DNA of 64,000 nucleotides from Schlesneria paludicola DSM 18645 (GTDB lineage: Bacteria; Planctomycetota; Planctomycetia; Planctomycetales; Planctomycetaceae), in NCBI GenBank assembly GCA_945876035.1, contig CAMCMU010000005.1, positions 81,099 through 145,098 on the forward strand, written 5' to 3'. The translations under genes were made by a program, and so were the position numbers. The notes below the pieces were generated by a model. That model was not told the DNA's origin. It was given only the letters and a program-made list of their open reading frames with translations, and searched no databases. This document shows positions 27,500 to 36,128 of the stretch, piece by piece (within the stretch, counting starts at the first letter, position 1; every line of letters begins with the position of its first letter).

Positions 27500-30325
27500 A
27501 TGACGTACGACACTCCCCTGCAATGGCCAGAGACAGACGGCCGAGTGAAGCCTGTTGATCCCTCCCCGTGTTTCCAGCAAATGCCGATTCGTCGGCACGC
27601 GAGCGGCCTTCGATGTGGTCCATTGACGGTGACGATGCTGCCACTGGTCTACTGTGTGGCACTTTTCTGGTCTTCCCCCGCTCACGCTGCACCCCGGCCG
27701 GAACTCATCGTGGAGACGGATGCCACGGAGATCTATGAAGGCGAATCCGTTCTCTATCGGGTCACACTGAATCATGTCGACAACCCAAGTCCACCATCAC
27801 TGGATGGATTCGATGAGTTTCAGATCGGAGTCCTTGCCGAGCAGACTTTGGATTCGCAGCAGGTCACAATCATCAATGGTACGCGACACGAAATCGTGCG
27901 GCGGGGAAGACAATATAACTATCGATTGACACCCCGACGGAGCGGCGAGTTGACAATTCCATCACCCAGCGCGAAGGTCGCCAATGAGGTTTTGAGGGGA
28001 AAAGAAGTTCGAATGCTCGTTGTCGCCGCCGAAGTTCAGGACGTTGTCGTGATGCAGCATGCCGTGGATCGTACGACGGTCTATCCGACTCAGCCGTTTA
28101 CGCTCACGCTGTCCATTTTTGTCAAAGGTCTGCCAGCCGAATTCCGTCAACGTGATCCCTTAACGATTCAGCCAAAGCCTCCCGTACTGAGCCTCCCTTG
28201 GCTGGACGATGATCAAATTCCTACGGGAATTCAAGCCGAAAAAACGTGGCGAGAAATTCTCGAATCCCTTGTCAGTCGCCGCGGTGCCGGATTTCAACTG
28301 AACAACATCGGCGGTGCATCAGCGTTTTCGCTGTTTGAGCAAGAGACCATTCGTTTTCATCCGCAGCCTACCAAGGTCACTCGGAAAGATCGCGGTGGCC
28401 AAGATGTTGAATACTGGGAGTACCAATTTCGCCGCACGCTAATTCCTCAAAAACAAGGAACCTTCGAATTCGGGCCCGTGACACTCAAGGGGACGTTTGC
28501 CACCGCCATTGAAACAGGAACTCTGAAGGGCGAAAAAATTTATGCGGTTGAGAAAAAAATTGAGGTCACTGTCAAGGACGTTCCTCTACAGGGTCGGCCG
28601 GATTCGTTTTGTGGAGCGATTGGTACCTTTGGTTTGAGGTCTGAACTGTCACCCACTTCATCCCGAGTGGGCGATCCCATGACTCTCACGCTTCTGTTGA
28701 CCGGCCGAGGAACTGTGGCGGAAGCGAAGCCACCAGACATTGCCGCAGTCGCGGGAATTCCGGGAGCGTTTCGGACCTATGAAGCCACGGAGGAAATCAG
28801 GGCCGAGACACACATTTTCACCTATGGTTTGCGCCCGCTAGCTCCCGGAATCACAGAATTCCCATCCATTTCGATGTCTTATTTCAATGTGGATCGTGAT
28901 CAATATGTCACGGTTTCGACGGATCCCATTCCCGTTTCAATCCGGGAGGCCGAATCGCTCCTGAACGAACAGATCGTGTCCTCATCCACTGCAGAATCAA
29001 AATCGTCGGAGGCGTTGCAGGTCAGTCAGGCCGGACTGCTGGCCAATGACAACCGTCTGTCCGCACTCCACAATGACTCGGTCTTGATCGTCCCTTGGCT
29101 GATGCTGTGGGTTGGAATGCTTGCGACCTATGCCACCTTCGCCGCGGCTATTGCTTGGACACGTTACCGACACGGTGATCCCGCTGTTGTTCGCCGGCGC
29201 GGTGCCGGGAGACAGGCGCGCATCACATTGCGTGAGGTCGCGTTCCTGAATCCGTCCAGTGAATCGCGGGCAATCTGCGATGCTCTGCGGCGAGCCATTG
29301 TGGGATTGATCGCCGACTATCTGAATGTTCCTCCGGCAGGGCTGACGCCTCGGGATGTCGATGACAATCTCGAAAGACTTGGTGTTGATCCCACTCGTCG
29401 CTTGGCCATCCACCAATTTCTGCAGGCCTGTGATGCCGCTCGCTATGGTCTGGCCGCCGAGGATTTCGAACGGCTCGAACACCAATGCATCTCACTGGTG
29501 AATGACCTTGATCTGATCCTTAAAAAACAGCGGCGCGGCAAGTCTGGCAGGATAATTTCCGCCGGCCTGCTTTGCGGATTGGCCGTTGTCGCAGGTTGTA
29601 CGGCGGCCGTTGATGCAAATAGGCTGCACCAATTTCAAGCCGCTGAGCAGGCGTTCGCCAAGTCGTTAACGCAAGACGAATTCGTTCGTGTTGCCAGTCA
29701 GTACCAGCAAATTCTCGATTCCGGACTGAAATCAGGTGCGGTCCTCTTCAATCAGGGAAATGCTTGGATTCGTGCGGGAGAGGTTGGCAGGGGAATTGCG
29801 GCCTATCGTCAGGCAAAACGATTCCGTCCGAGAGATCCCTCTCTGGATGCGAATCTGCGAAATGCAATCAAAAATGTCGGCGGTCCTGAGGAATCAAGAT
29901 CACCCCAGAATGGTTTTGCAGGCTACATCTTCTTTTGGCAGGATTGGTGTAGCTATTCGGAGAAGCTTCTGGTGACAACCACACTCTTAGCAGCGATACT
30001 GTGCGCGGCCCTGTCGATGCAATTGTTCTCCGCAGGGACGATCTCGAAACGATGGCGGACGGCCGGAACGGTGATTTTTTTCGTCTTTTCTTTTTCCACT
30101 TTCCGTGATTGGATGCAGATTGAGCGGAGTGTTCACGGAATCGTGATCTCTGCGCCAATTGTGGCCCGAAAGGGGGATTCCGAGAATTACGAAACGGCCT
30201 TCAACCGGCCCCTCCCTGAAGGGACCGAATTTGTGGTACTGGAGCAGAGGAACGACTGGTTGCATGTTCAACTTGCCGGTTCAGGAGTGGGCTGGATTCC
30301 CTCTCGCAATGCGCAGATCTGGTGA
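27500..30325 (+). CDS. BatD-BatE fusion protein of the aerotolerance operon
   Basis: 941 residues. After a signal-like segment (MLPLVYCVALFWSSPAHAA) come BatD-type beta domains (TEIYEGESVLYRVTLNHV; RSGELTIPS; QKQGTFEFGPVTLKG; ~45-500), a membrane span (VPWLMLWVGMLATYATFAAA) and a helical cytoplasmic-type domain. Near residue 685 a second lipoprotein-like signal (LLCGLAVVAGCTAAVDANR) precedes a TPR (AVLFNQGNAWIRAGEVGRG), two spans and an SH3-like end (DWLHVQLAGSGVGWIPSRNAQIW), the BatE layout. The internal lipobox suggests two once-separate genes joined in one frame. It closes the eight-gene block. Confidence 0.8.
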   Translation: MTYDTPLQWPETDGRVKPVDPSPCFQQMPIRRHASGLRCGPLTVTMLPLVYCVALFWSSPAHAAPRPELIVETDATEIYEGESVLYRVTLNHVDNPSPPSLDGFDEFQIGVLAEQTLDSQQVTIINGTRHEIVRRGRQYNYRLTPRRSGELTIPSPSAKVANEVLRGKEVRMLVVAAEVQDVVVMQHAVDRTTVYPTQPFTLTLSIFVKGLPAEFRQRDPLTIQPKPPVLSLPWLDDDQIPTGIQAEKTWREILESLVSRRGAGFQLNNIGGASAFSLFEQETIRFHPQPTKVTRKDRGGQDVEYWEYQFRRTLIPQKQGTFEFGPVTLKGTFATAIETGTLKGEKIYAVEKKIEVTVKDVPLQGRPDSFCGAIGTFGLRSELSPTSSRVGDPMTLTLLLTGRGTVAEAKPPDIAAVAGIPGAFRTYEATEEIRAETHIFTYGLRPLAPGITEFPSISMSYFNVDRDQYVTVSTDPIPVSIREAESLLNEQIVSSSTAESKSSEALQVSQAGLLANDNRLSALHNDSVLIVPWLMLWVGMLATYATFAAAIAWTRYRHGDPAVVRRRGAGRQARITLREVAFLNPSSESRAICDALRRAIVGLIADYLNVPPAGLTPRDVDDNLERLGVDPTRRLAIHQFLQACDAARYGLAAEDFERLEHQCISLVNDLDLILKKQRRGKSGRIISAGLLCGLAVVAGCTAAVDANRLHQFQAAEQAFAKSLTQDEFVRVASQYQQILDSGLKSGAVLFNQGNAWIRAGEVGRGIAAYRQAKRFRPRDPSLDANLRNAIKNVGGPEESRSPQNGFAGYIFFWQDWCSYSEKLLVTTTLLAAILCAALSMQLFSAGTISKRWRTAGTVIFFVFSFSTFRDWMQIERSVHGIVISAPIVARKGDSENYETAFNRPLPEGTEFVVLEQRNDWLHVQLAGSGVGWIPSRNAQIW

Positions 30326-30643
30326 ATCACGACCGACGTCGCTGGCACATTTTTTGTCCGTGGATTGAATTTCAAGAAGAGTCTGCCACGGTCTCCCGCT
30401 TGTTGATAAGGTAGAGCGAAGAGTGCACGAGGATGACCGATACGGTCTTGAGCGACTTGAGAAAAGAATCTATAAATTTCCAGACCTGACCCGCCGACGA
30501 GGCCTCCATTCTCCCTGTGGCTGAATTGGGCGTGAAAGACGTCTTTATCGAATAGCGAACGCTCTCTGAAACCATTCGGAAAGAGCGTGGTCCCGACTCG
30601 ATGGCAAGAGCCCTTCGTGTCCTGTCTTTTGGTGAGGTGCTTC
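30326..30643. other. Intergenic region before htrA
   Basis: 318 bases after the Bat operon. No clear terminator or promoter consensus recognised. Confidence 0.3.
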
Positions 30644-31813
30644 ATGCGATTGGCTATGGGATGTTTTTTTTCCGCCGTGCTAGGAAGCCTGTTCACCATC
30701 TGGATTATCAGTCCCCCACGAGGGTCGTTCGCCGTTGCGGAGGAAGGATCGAGCCAACAGATTGGCAGATCGCCGATCGAACAACTGCATCCGATTTCCT
30801 CGCGGACTTTTGATTCTGAGGGCCTGACACCGGAAGAGTCCGTCAACGTCTTGGTCTATGAGGCGGTCAATCGGGGCGTTGTGAATATCACCGCCAAATC
30901 GGCAAAGACCGAACGCCTGTTGCGTGTCGAACAGTCGGAAGGTTCCGGCTCCGGATCGATCATCGATGCCGACGGGCACATCCTGACGAATTATCACGTT
31001 GTGGCCGGCGCAAAAGAAATTGCCGTTTCTCTCTTCAACGGCAAAACTTACGATGCCACATCGGTGGGCTCGGATCCGCTGAACGATGTGGCGGTCATTC
31101 GGATCGATGCGCCTGATGACGAATTGTTTCCGGTGACTTTTGGTGACTCTCGGGATCTGCGGGTTGGCATGCGCGTCTTCGCCTTAGGAAATCCATTTGG
31201 TCTTGAGCGGACACTGACAACCGGAATTATCTCGAGCCTGAATCGATCGTTGCAGATTCGTGAAAATTGGAAAATCAAGTCGATCATTCAGATTGACGCC
31301 GCCATCAATCCGGGAAGTTCCGGTGGACCGCTGCTGGATACTCACGGCCGGTTAATCGGGATCAATACCGCCATCGCCACGACCTCGGGACAGAGTTCCG
31401 GAGTGGGGTTTGCGATCCCCGTGAGCATGGTTGCACGCGTCGTTCCGCAACTGCTGAAGCATGGTCGATTCATTCGACCCGAAAGCGGCATCGACAAGGT
31501 GTACCAGACAGAAAATGGTTTGCTGGTTGCGGAAGTTCGCGCCAATGGACCTGCGGAGAAGGCTGGATTACACGGTCCCAAACTCACAAAGGTCCGCCGC
31601 GGCCCGTTTGTTGTCACCCGTGTCGATCGAACAGCCGCCGACCTGATTGTCGGAATCGATGAGGAAAAGGTCGCCACCGCCGAAGATTTATTGAGCTACA
31701 TCGAAGCCAAGCAACCCGGTGACGAGGTCGTGCTGACCGTCGTTCGCGATGGACGCCGTGTCCGCGTGAGTCTCATCCTTGCCAGTGCTGACACACTCGA
31801 CAAAGTGGAATAA
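30644..31813 (+). CDS. HtrA/DegP-like trypsin-type serine protease with one PDZ domain
   Basis: 389 residues. N-terminal signal/anchor (MGCFFSAVLGSLFTIWII), then the S1C protease domain with the full triad: His in LTNYHVVAGA, Asp in PLNDVAVIRID, Ser in NPGSSGGPLL. A PDZ domain follows (GLLVAEVRANGPAEKAGL ... PGDEVVLTVVRDGRRVRV). Such enzymes degrade or refold damaged envelope proteins. ATG 30644 has GAGG six bases upstream; GTG 30587 would add an unlikely prefix. It follows the Bat operon on the same strand but after 318 bp. Confidence 0.92.
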   Translation: MRLAMGCFFSAVLGSLFTIWIISPPRGSFAVAEEGSSQQIGRSPIEQLHPISSRTFDSEGLTPEESVNVLVYEAVNRGVVNITAKSAKTERLLRVEQSEGSGSGSIIDADGHILTNYHVVAGAKEIAVSLFNGKTYDATSVGSDPLNDVAVIRIDAPDDELFPVTFGDSRDLRVGMRVFALGNPFGLERTLTTGIISSLNRSLQIRENWKIKSIIQIDAAINPGSSGGPLLDTHGRLIGINTAIATTSGQSSGVGFAIPVSMVARVVPQLLKHGRFIRPESGIDKVYQTENGLLVAEVRANGPAEKAGLHGPKLTKVRRGPFVVTRVDRTAADLIVGIDEEKVATAEDLLSYIEAKQPGDEVVLTVVRDGRRVRVSLILASADTLDKVE

Positions 31814-31869
31814 AGTTCCTCAAATTCGATTTCTGCTTCGACTACAGTCCATTTTCCGGAGAGCACGTG

Positions 31870-33375
31870 ATGTCCGCCCGATTGATGTTTCGAAGGGAAA
31901 ACTTCGTTTTTTGTGACTTCCTTCGGTCGACTTCATATTCGGCGTGCCTGATTCTATGCGGCTGTTTCGACTCAAACCCTGCTCCGGAAAGCGGCACGAT
32001 TGTTGTTCCTTTCAAAGGACAGGAAGTCGAGTTACTCGCGCCCAAGTCCCTTGGTTTGCCGGCACTCTGGGAGGTCATGCTGCAAGAATGGTCCTCTCAA
32101 ACAGGCGCGAATATTCGGTGGACCGAATATTCGGTCGAAGACGAACCGTTGTTGGCCAAAATGCTGGAACAAACATCGAGCTCAGGCGGACGCGTTGCGC
32201 TGCTGCCTTTGCCGCGTTTGAGTGACGTGGAACAGAGTCTTGCACCTCTCTATCCAGAGTCACAACTGGGATTGGAATCCAAGGACATTTTCAAGGGACT
32301 CCGTGACCGAATCATGTCGCGAAATCGATTTCCCATCGCGATTCCATTGGAGGCCCCGGTCCTCGTTTGTTATTTCCGTCGAGATCTGCTCCAAGCCGCT
32401 GGTCTGAAACCGCCGCAGACTTGGGAAGACTATCAAACCCTTCTCGACTCGATGGATCGCTGGGCAACGGGCCTGACTGCTGTCGAGCCATTGGGCCCCA
32501 AGTACCGAGCGACGACATTTTTTGCGAGGTCGCTGGCGTATGCCAAGCACCCCGAAAACTATTCGGTTTGGTTTGATCTGGAAACGGGAGAATCACTCGT
32601 TCAATCACCCGGATTTGTGGCAGCTTTAGAAGCGTCGCAGCGGGCGTGGAAAGTGATGCCCTCTTCCATCCGTGAAATGAGTCCGGACAGTTGCCGTCTT
32701 GCGGTTCTGGAGGGACGGGCTGCTTTGGCAATCGGATACGAACCCACTACCGCAGAGGTCGTTTCACCTCAAGTTCGGCGGGCACCAGGTCTCGAAATCG
32801 GGATCTGTCGCATACCTGGCACTCGACGTGTCTTTAATCGCAATTCGATGCGTTGGGAGCAGTCAGAAGCGGGTCAGGTTCATGCCCCCGGACTCTGCGG
32901 AATGAAGGGACTTGTTGCAGGAGTCACGCTTCCCACAGCAGATTTCAGCGGCGCAGTCGCCTGTTGGAATCTACTGAAGACCTTGGTCGAAATTCAATTT
33001 GATTCTTCCTGGGCGACGCTTCCGAAGACACCCTGTCGGGAATCGCAGGCGATCAGCGCCATCAACTGGCACGAGAATGGATTGGTCTCAGAAGAGGCGA
33101 GCCAGTATGTGGACACGGTCGCACAGACTCTCCGAGACACGCAGGTGGTGGCCGATCTACCCCTGCCGCGAGCGGACGAATTTCGCTCTGCAACCGAACT
33201 CGCCATTCTTCGGGTTCTTCAGAATGAGTCGGAACCCTCAGAGGCGTTGTCGGATCTGAAACGTGAATTTGACCGACTGGCAACCGAATTTGGAATCGAC
33301 AAATTTCGGGCAAGTTACCGTCGAGGTTTGGGCTTAGGATCCGAAAACACTCTCGGTCTTAGCCCCGTCGAATAG
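31870..33375 (+). CDS. Orphan ABC-type solute-binding lipoprotein
   Basis: 501 residues. N-terminal hydrophobic stretch with lipobox LILCGC. The body resembles family 1 (sugar-type) extracellular binding proteins: ELLAPKSLGLPALWEVMLQEW (strand and helix of lobe 1) and the familiar YFRRDLLQAAGLKPPQTWEDYQTLLDSM. No permease or ATPase gene is near, so it may serve a distant transporter or act otherwise. ATG 31870 with GGAGAG six to seven bases upstream; GTG 31867 is directly before it. Confidence 0.75.
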   Translation: MSARLMFRRENFVFCDFLRSTSYSACLILCGCFDSNPAPESGTIVVPFKGQEVELLAPKSLGLPALWEVMLQEWSSQTGANIRWTEYSVEDEPLLAKMLEQTSSSGGRVALLPLPRLSDVEQSLAPLYPESQLGLESKDIFKGLRDRIMSRNRFPIAIPLEAPVLVCYFRRDLLQAAGLKPPQTWEDYQTLLDSMDRWATGLTAVEPLGPKYRATTFFARSLAYAKHPENYSVWFDLETGESLVQSPGFVAALEASQRAWKVMPSSIREMSPDSCRLAVLEGRAALAIGYEPTTAEVVSPQVRRAPGLEIGICRIPGTRRVFNRNSMRWEQSEAGQVHAPGLCGMKGLVAGVTLPTADFSGAVACWNLLKTLVEIQFDSSWATLPKTPCRESQAISAINWHENGLVSEEASQYVDTVAQTLRDTQVVADLPLPRADEFRSATELAILRVLQNESEPSEALSDLKREFDRLATEFGIDKFRASYRRGLGLGSENTLGLSPVE

Positions 33376-33447
33376 TCCGGCAATGATGCCCGATCGTGTT
33401 TCAGAACTGATCCGGTCGAAACGGAAACACGGCGGCGTTCCTCAACC

Positions 33448-33471
33448 CCGGAATCACTTCCGTGATACCGG
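33448..33471 (-). terminator. Hairpin just after rpmA, possible terminator
   Basis: CCGG-a-ATCAC-ttcc-GTGAT-a-CCGG, nine pairs with one A-A mismatch, 8 bases after the rpmA stop on the rpmA strand. No T-run follows, so it is terminator-like only in stem and place. Confidence 0.4.
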
Positions 33472-33478
33472 AATTCAC

Positions 33479-33748
33479 TCAGTCCGTCTGTGCAACAGCG
33501 CCTTCCATGGGCAGTACGTTGATTCGCCGACCTTCGCGATCAAAAAAAACGTGGCCCTCAACGAGGGTGTACAACGTGTAATCACGTCCCATCCCCACGT
33601 TCTTGCCCGGATGCCACTTTGTTCCGCGTTGACGAATCAGGATGTTCCCGGGGATGACGTACTCACCGCCGAATTTTTTGACGCCCAATCGTTTTGCGTT
33701 CGAGTCACGACCGTTGCGACTCGATCCCTGCCCCTTCTTGTGAGCCAT
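33479..33748 (-). CDS. rpmA: 50S ribosomal protein L27
   Basis: 89 residues starting [25 protein letters not shown] with [26 protein letters not shown], unmistakable L27. Its N-terminal tail reaches the peptidyl-transferase centre. In most bacteria rplU (L21) lies directly upstream; no L21 frame is present in the 546 bases before it, so rpmA is solitary here. Confidence 0.96.
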   Translation of the reverse strand: MAHKKGQGSSRNGRDSNAKRLGVKKFGGEYVIPGNILIRQRGTKWHPGKNVGMGRDYTLYTLVEGHVFFDREGRRINVLPMEGAVAQTD

Positions 33749-34294
33749 CTCTCAATATCCCATATGTTCTAGGCGTGACGACGGTAAGCGACCGCCTGAC
33801 AGATCGACAGCGGTATTTCCAGTGTTATCGAATCCCACGAAAAACGCAACCTCCGTCGCCGAGATATCCGATCTTGGTTCGCGATTTCGCCCACAGACAC
33901 CGAGAATTTGTACAACACACACCGAACCGCCTCTCCGAAAAAAAGCTTGTTTTGACGGAATTACGACATCGCCGTGGGGAGACTCGCCGAACACAAGGGC
34001 CTAAAACCACAACAGTTTGTGAATTTTCCGCGTTCTTGGACGGACTCGATATCATCAGGGATTTTTTGGCCAGATCCCTGATGTCAACGACCGAGCCCCC
34101 TCCCACCCCCCCCGCAACCGTCAGCTGAAACAAAACCTTTTGTTGTGCACAGCGGCATCGTTATCGCTGGCAGGAATACTGTCGAACGGGAGCGGCTCGG
34201 TTGCAGGGACGCGGTGCAAGCCGATATTCTTCTCGGTGCTTTGAAATTGCGTTCAACACCATTTCGCAACGTCATCCGACATTAAAGATTCCCT
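33749..34294. other. Intergenic region upstream of rpmA, with a 10-bp hairpin
   Basis: CATCAGGGAT (34053-34062) and ATCCCTGATG (34074-34083) form a perfect ten-pair stem around an 11-base loop, about 310 bp before rpmA. The T-run is inside the loop, so it is not a standard terminator. A C-tract lies just after it (34098-34111). No gene recognised. Confidence 0.4.
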
Positions 34295-34771
34295 ATGGCC
34301 AACTCGGCACTTGATCGACGCGATTTTCATCGACTGACGATCGCCGCACTGGGGGGCATGGTTGCCGGCGCGGCAAGTGGTTGTGGAGGCCAAGCGGGCC
34401 CAGCAACCCCGACAACGGCGTCTGCAATCTCCCTGACAGAGCTGACCGAAGTCGAGAAGCTGATCATCGACGAACCGCATGTCTGTCGAGGGTTGAATTC
34501 GTGCCAGTCGCTGGGTCGCAGCCAAGATAATGACTGCGCCGGATTGGGGACGTGCGCCAGCATCGCTGACGCCACCTGTGGTGGCCACAACGCATGCCAA
34601 GGGCAGGGGGGTTGTGGCGAACATCCCGGCATGAATTCGTGCAAGGGACAGGGGGGATGTCACGTTCCACTCATGGACGACGCGTGGACCACGGCGCGTC
34701 GCGCCTTTGAAGCGGCGATGAAAAAAACTGGCAAGAACTTCGGCACAGCACCCGAAAAGCGGCCAGCGTAG
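34295..34771 (+). CDS. Tat-exported Cys-rich lipoprotein, bufferin-like
   Basis: 158 residues. The N-terminus has a twin-arginine signal (DRRDFHRLTIAALGGMVAG) ending in a lipobox (AASGC). The mature part holds nine more Cys in repeated C-x5-C units: CRGLNSC, CAGLGTC, CGGHNACQGQGGC, CKGQGGC. This C-G-x-N-A-C / C-K-G-Q-G pattern resembles BufA2-type bufferin precursors, metal-binding peptides whose Cys are modified by DUF692 (MNIO) enzymes. No DUF692 gene is in the window, and Tat plus lipid anchoring is not what I would expect of that family, so the link is by motif only. The next gene, 40 bp on, is mog. Metal binding is likely; function is unknown. Confidence 0.72.
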   Translation: MANSALDRRDFHRLTIAALGGMVAGAASGCGGQAGPATPTTASAISLTELTEVEKLIIDEPHVCRGLNSCQSLGRSQDNDCAGLGTCASIADATCGGHNACQGQGGCGEHPGMNSCKGQGGCHVPLMDDAWTTARRAFEAAMKKTGKNFGTAPEKRPA

Positions 34772-34811
34772 TTGCGTCTCGAAATTCGATATTCCAAGGC
34801 ATCCACAAACT

Positions 34812-35342
34812 ATGATCGCCCGGATTGGGATCGTCACCGTATCGGATCGCGCCAGTCGTGGAGAGTATGATGATCGAGGTGGTCCTGCCATTCGGGACTA
34901 CTTCGCAGACGTCCTCACCTCACCGTTTGAATCGGTGGAGCGAATCATCCCGGACGAAGTCGCCGTCATTGAAGACACGTTGCGAGAGTTATGCCAAGCG
35001 TGTGATTGTTGTCTTGTGGTCACCACAGGAGGAACGGGACCCGCTCTGCGTGACGTGACCCCCGAGGCGACAGAGGCCGTCTGTCACAAACTTCTGCCCG
35101 GTTTTGGTGAGCTGATGCGTCGTGTCTCACTGGAGAAAGTTGCGACGGCAATCTTGTCACGGCAGACCGCCGGTATTTGTGGCAAGGCACTGATCGTGAA
35201 CCTTCCCGGCCAGCCCCGAGCCATCAAAGAATGTCTCGATGCCGTCATGCCCGCCATTCCGTACTGCATTGACCTTTTGAACGGCCCGTATCTCACCACC
35301 GACGCAGAAAAAGTTGTCACGTTTCGTCCCAAAACGAAGTGA
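34812..35342 (+). CDS. mog: Molybdopterin adenylyltransferase / MoaB-like protein
   Basis: 176 residues. It begins ARIGIVTVSDRASRGEYDDRGGPAI and carries the MPT-binding VVTTGGTGPALRDVTPEAT and the LPGQPRAIKECLDAVMPAIPYCIDLL end of the MogA/MoaB family. It activates molybdopterin with ATP before metal insertion. No other moa/moe gene is nearby. Mog versus MoaB cannot be separated with confidence, though the length and RGEYDDRGG fit Mog. Confidence 0.9.
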   Translation: MIARIGIVTVSDRASRGEYDDRGGPAIRDYFADVLTSPFESVERIIPDEVAVIEDTLRELCQACDCCLVVTTGGTGPALRDVTPEATEAVCHKLLPGFGELMRRVSLEKVATAILSRQTAGICGKALIVNLPGQPRAIKECLDAVMPAIPYCIDLLNGPYLTTDAEKVVTFRPKTK

Positions 35343-35782
35343 TGACACATCACTCGCGGACTCGATGCCTGTCCTGCGAAAAACCCTTGCGGCTGCGTCG
35401 ACGGACCCGTAGAAACGCCGACGCCCACTTGGGCAACAGCGGCCCACGTCTGAACGTGTCTGAATCCGAGGCCATCCCCAACAGAACCGTTCTTAGAAGC
35501 AATTTCATCGGCGGAACCCGTGGGAGATCTGGCTTCCGCTCAGACCCCGATGAGTTGCACGACGATACGCCCGCCGAATGACTTTCCTGCCAACACTTGC
35601 CGGTCGTTGGCGAACGAGATTACTCTGTGGCCCAGAGTCCATCCGACATCACGAGGGTGAACATTGGTCGAGGACTCGAACGTGACCACAAGGATTGAAG
35701 CACAAACATCGCGAGAACCCCTCAGAGTGTCTGTTGAACGGTTCTCCGAATGTCCGCCGATGACTCGCAAGGAACATCAAAA
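35343..35782. other. Intergenic region, nothing recognised
   Basis: 440 bases between mog and the FmdB-like gene; no ORF, RNA or hairpin I can support. Confidence 0.35.
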
Positions 35783-36034
35783 ATGCCAACATACGACTAT
35801 CGGTGCGAAAAAAATTCTCGCACCGTTTCCGTGCAACATAGTATGAAAGAGACGATCAAGACTTGGGGTGAGCTCTGCCAGAAGGCGGGGGTAGAAATCA
35901 GTGGCACTCCGAGTGATGCTCCCGTCGAACGGATCATTTCGGGTGGCATTTCGCTGCCGATAGCCAGTGCTTCCGCGACGCTACCCATGGCGGGCTGCTG
36001 CGGTCACCCGACCAGTTGCGGGCACGGACATTAA
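35783..36034 (+). CDS. FmdB-like small protein with a degraded zinc ribbon
   Basis: 83 residues. The start MPTYDYRCEKN and the later PVERIISGG match FmdB regulatory-type zinc ribbons (MPxYxYRCxxC ... CPxCG ... VxRLISG). Here each CxxC pair has lost a Cys: only Cys-8 remains in the first knuckle and one Cys (ELCQKAG) in the second. A Cys/His-rich tail has been gained (GCCGHPTSCGHGH), which could bind metal instead. ATG 35783 is chosen since FmdB proteins start there. Confidence 0.68.
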   Translation: MPTYDYRCEKNSRTVSVQHSMKETIKTWGELCQKAGVEISGTPSDAPVERIISGGISLPIASASATLPMAGCCGHPTSCGHGH

Positions 36035-36128
36035 AGCCGACACCCGGGAATGCGTCTTGCGGAAATGATTTCGGGTCCGGCCCATCCGTCAACTCGCTCG
36101 CACCGTTGACGATTCCTTCGGACGAAAG

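Noticed and set aside
33825..34133. Minus-strand ORF before rpmA considered as rplU (L21)
   Set aside because: The translation shares nothing with L21 and is Ser/Arg/Cys-rich.
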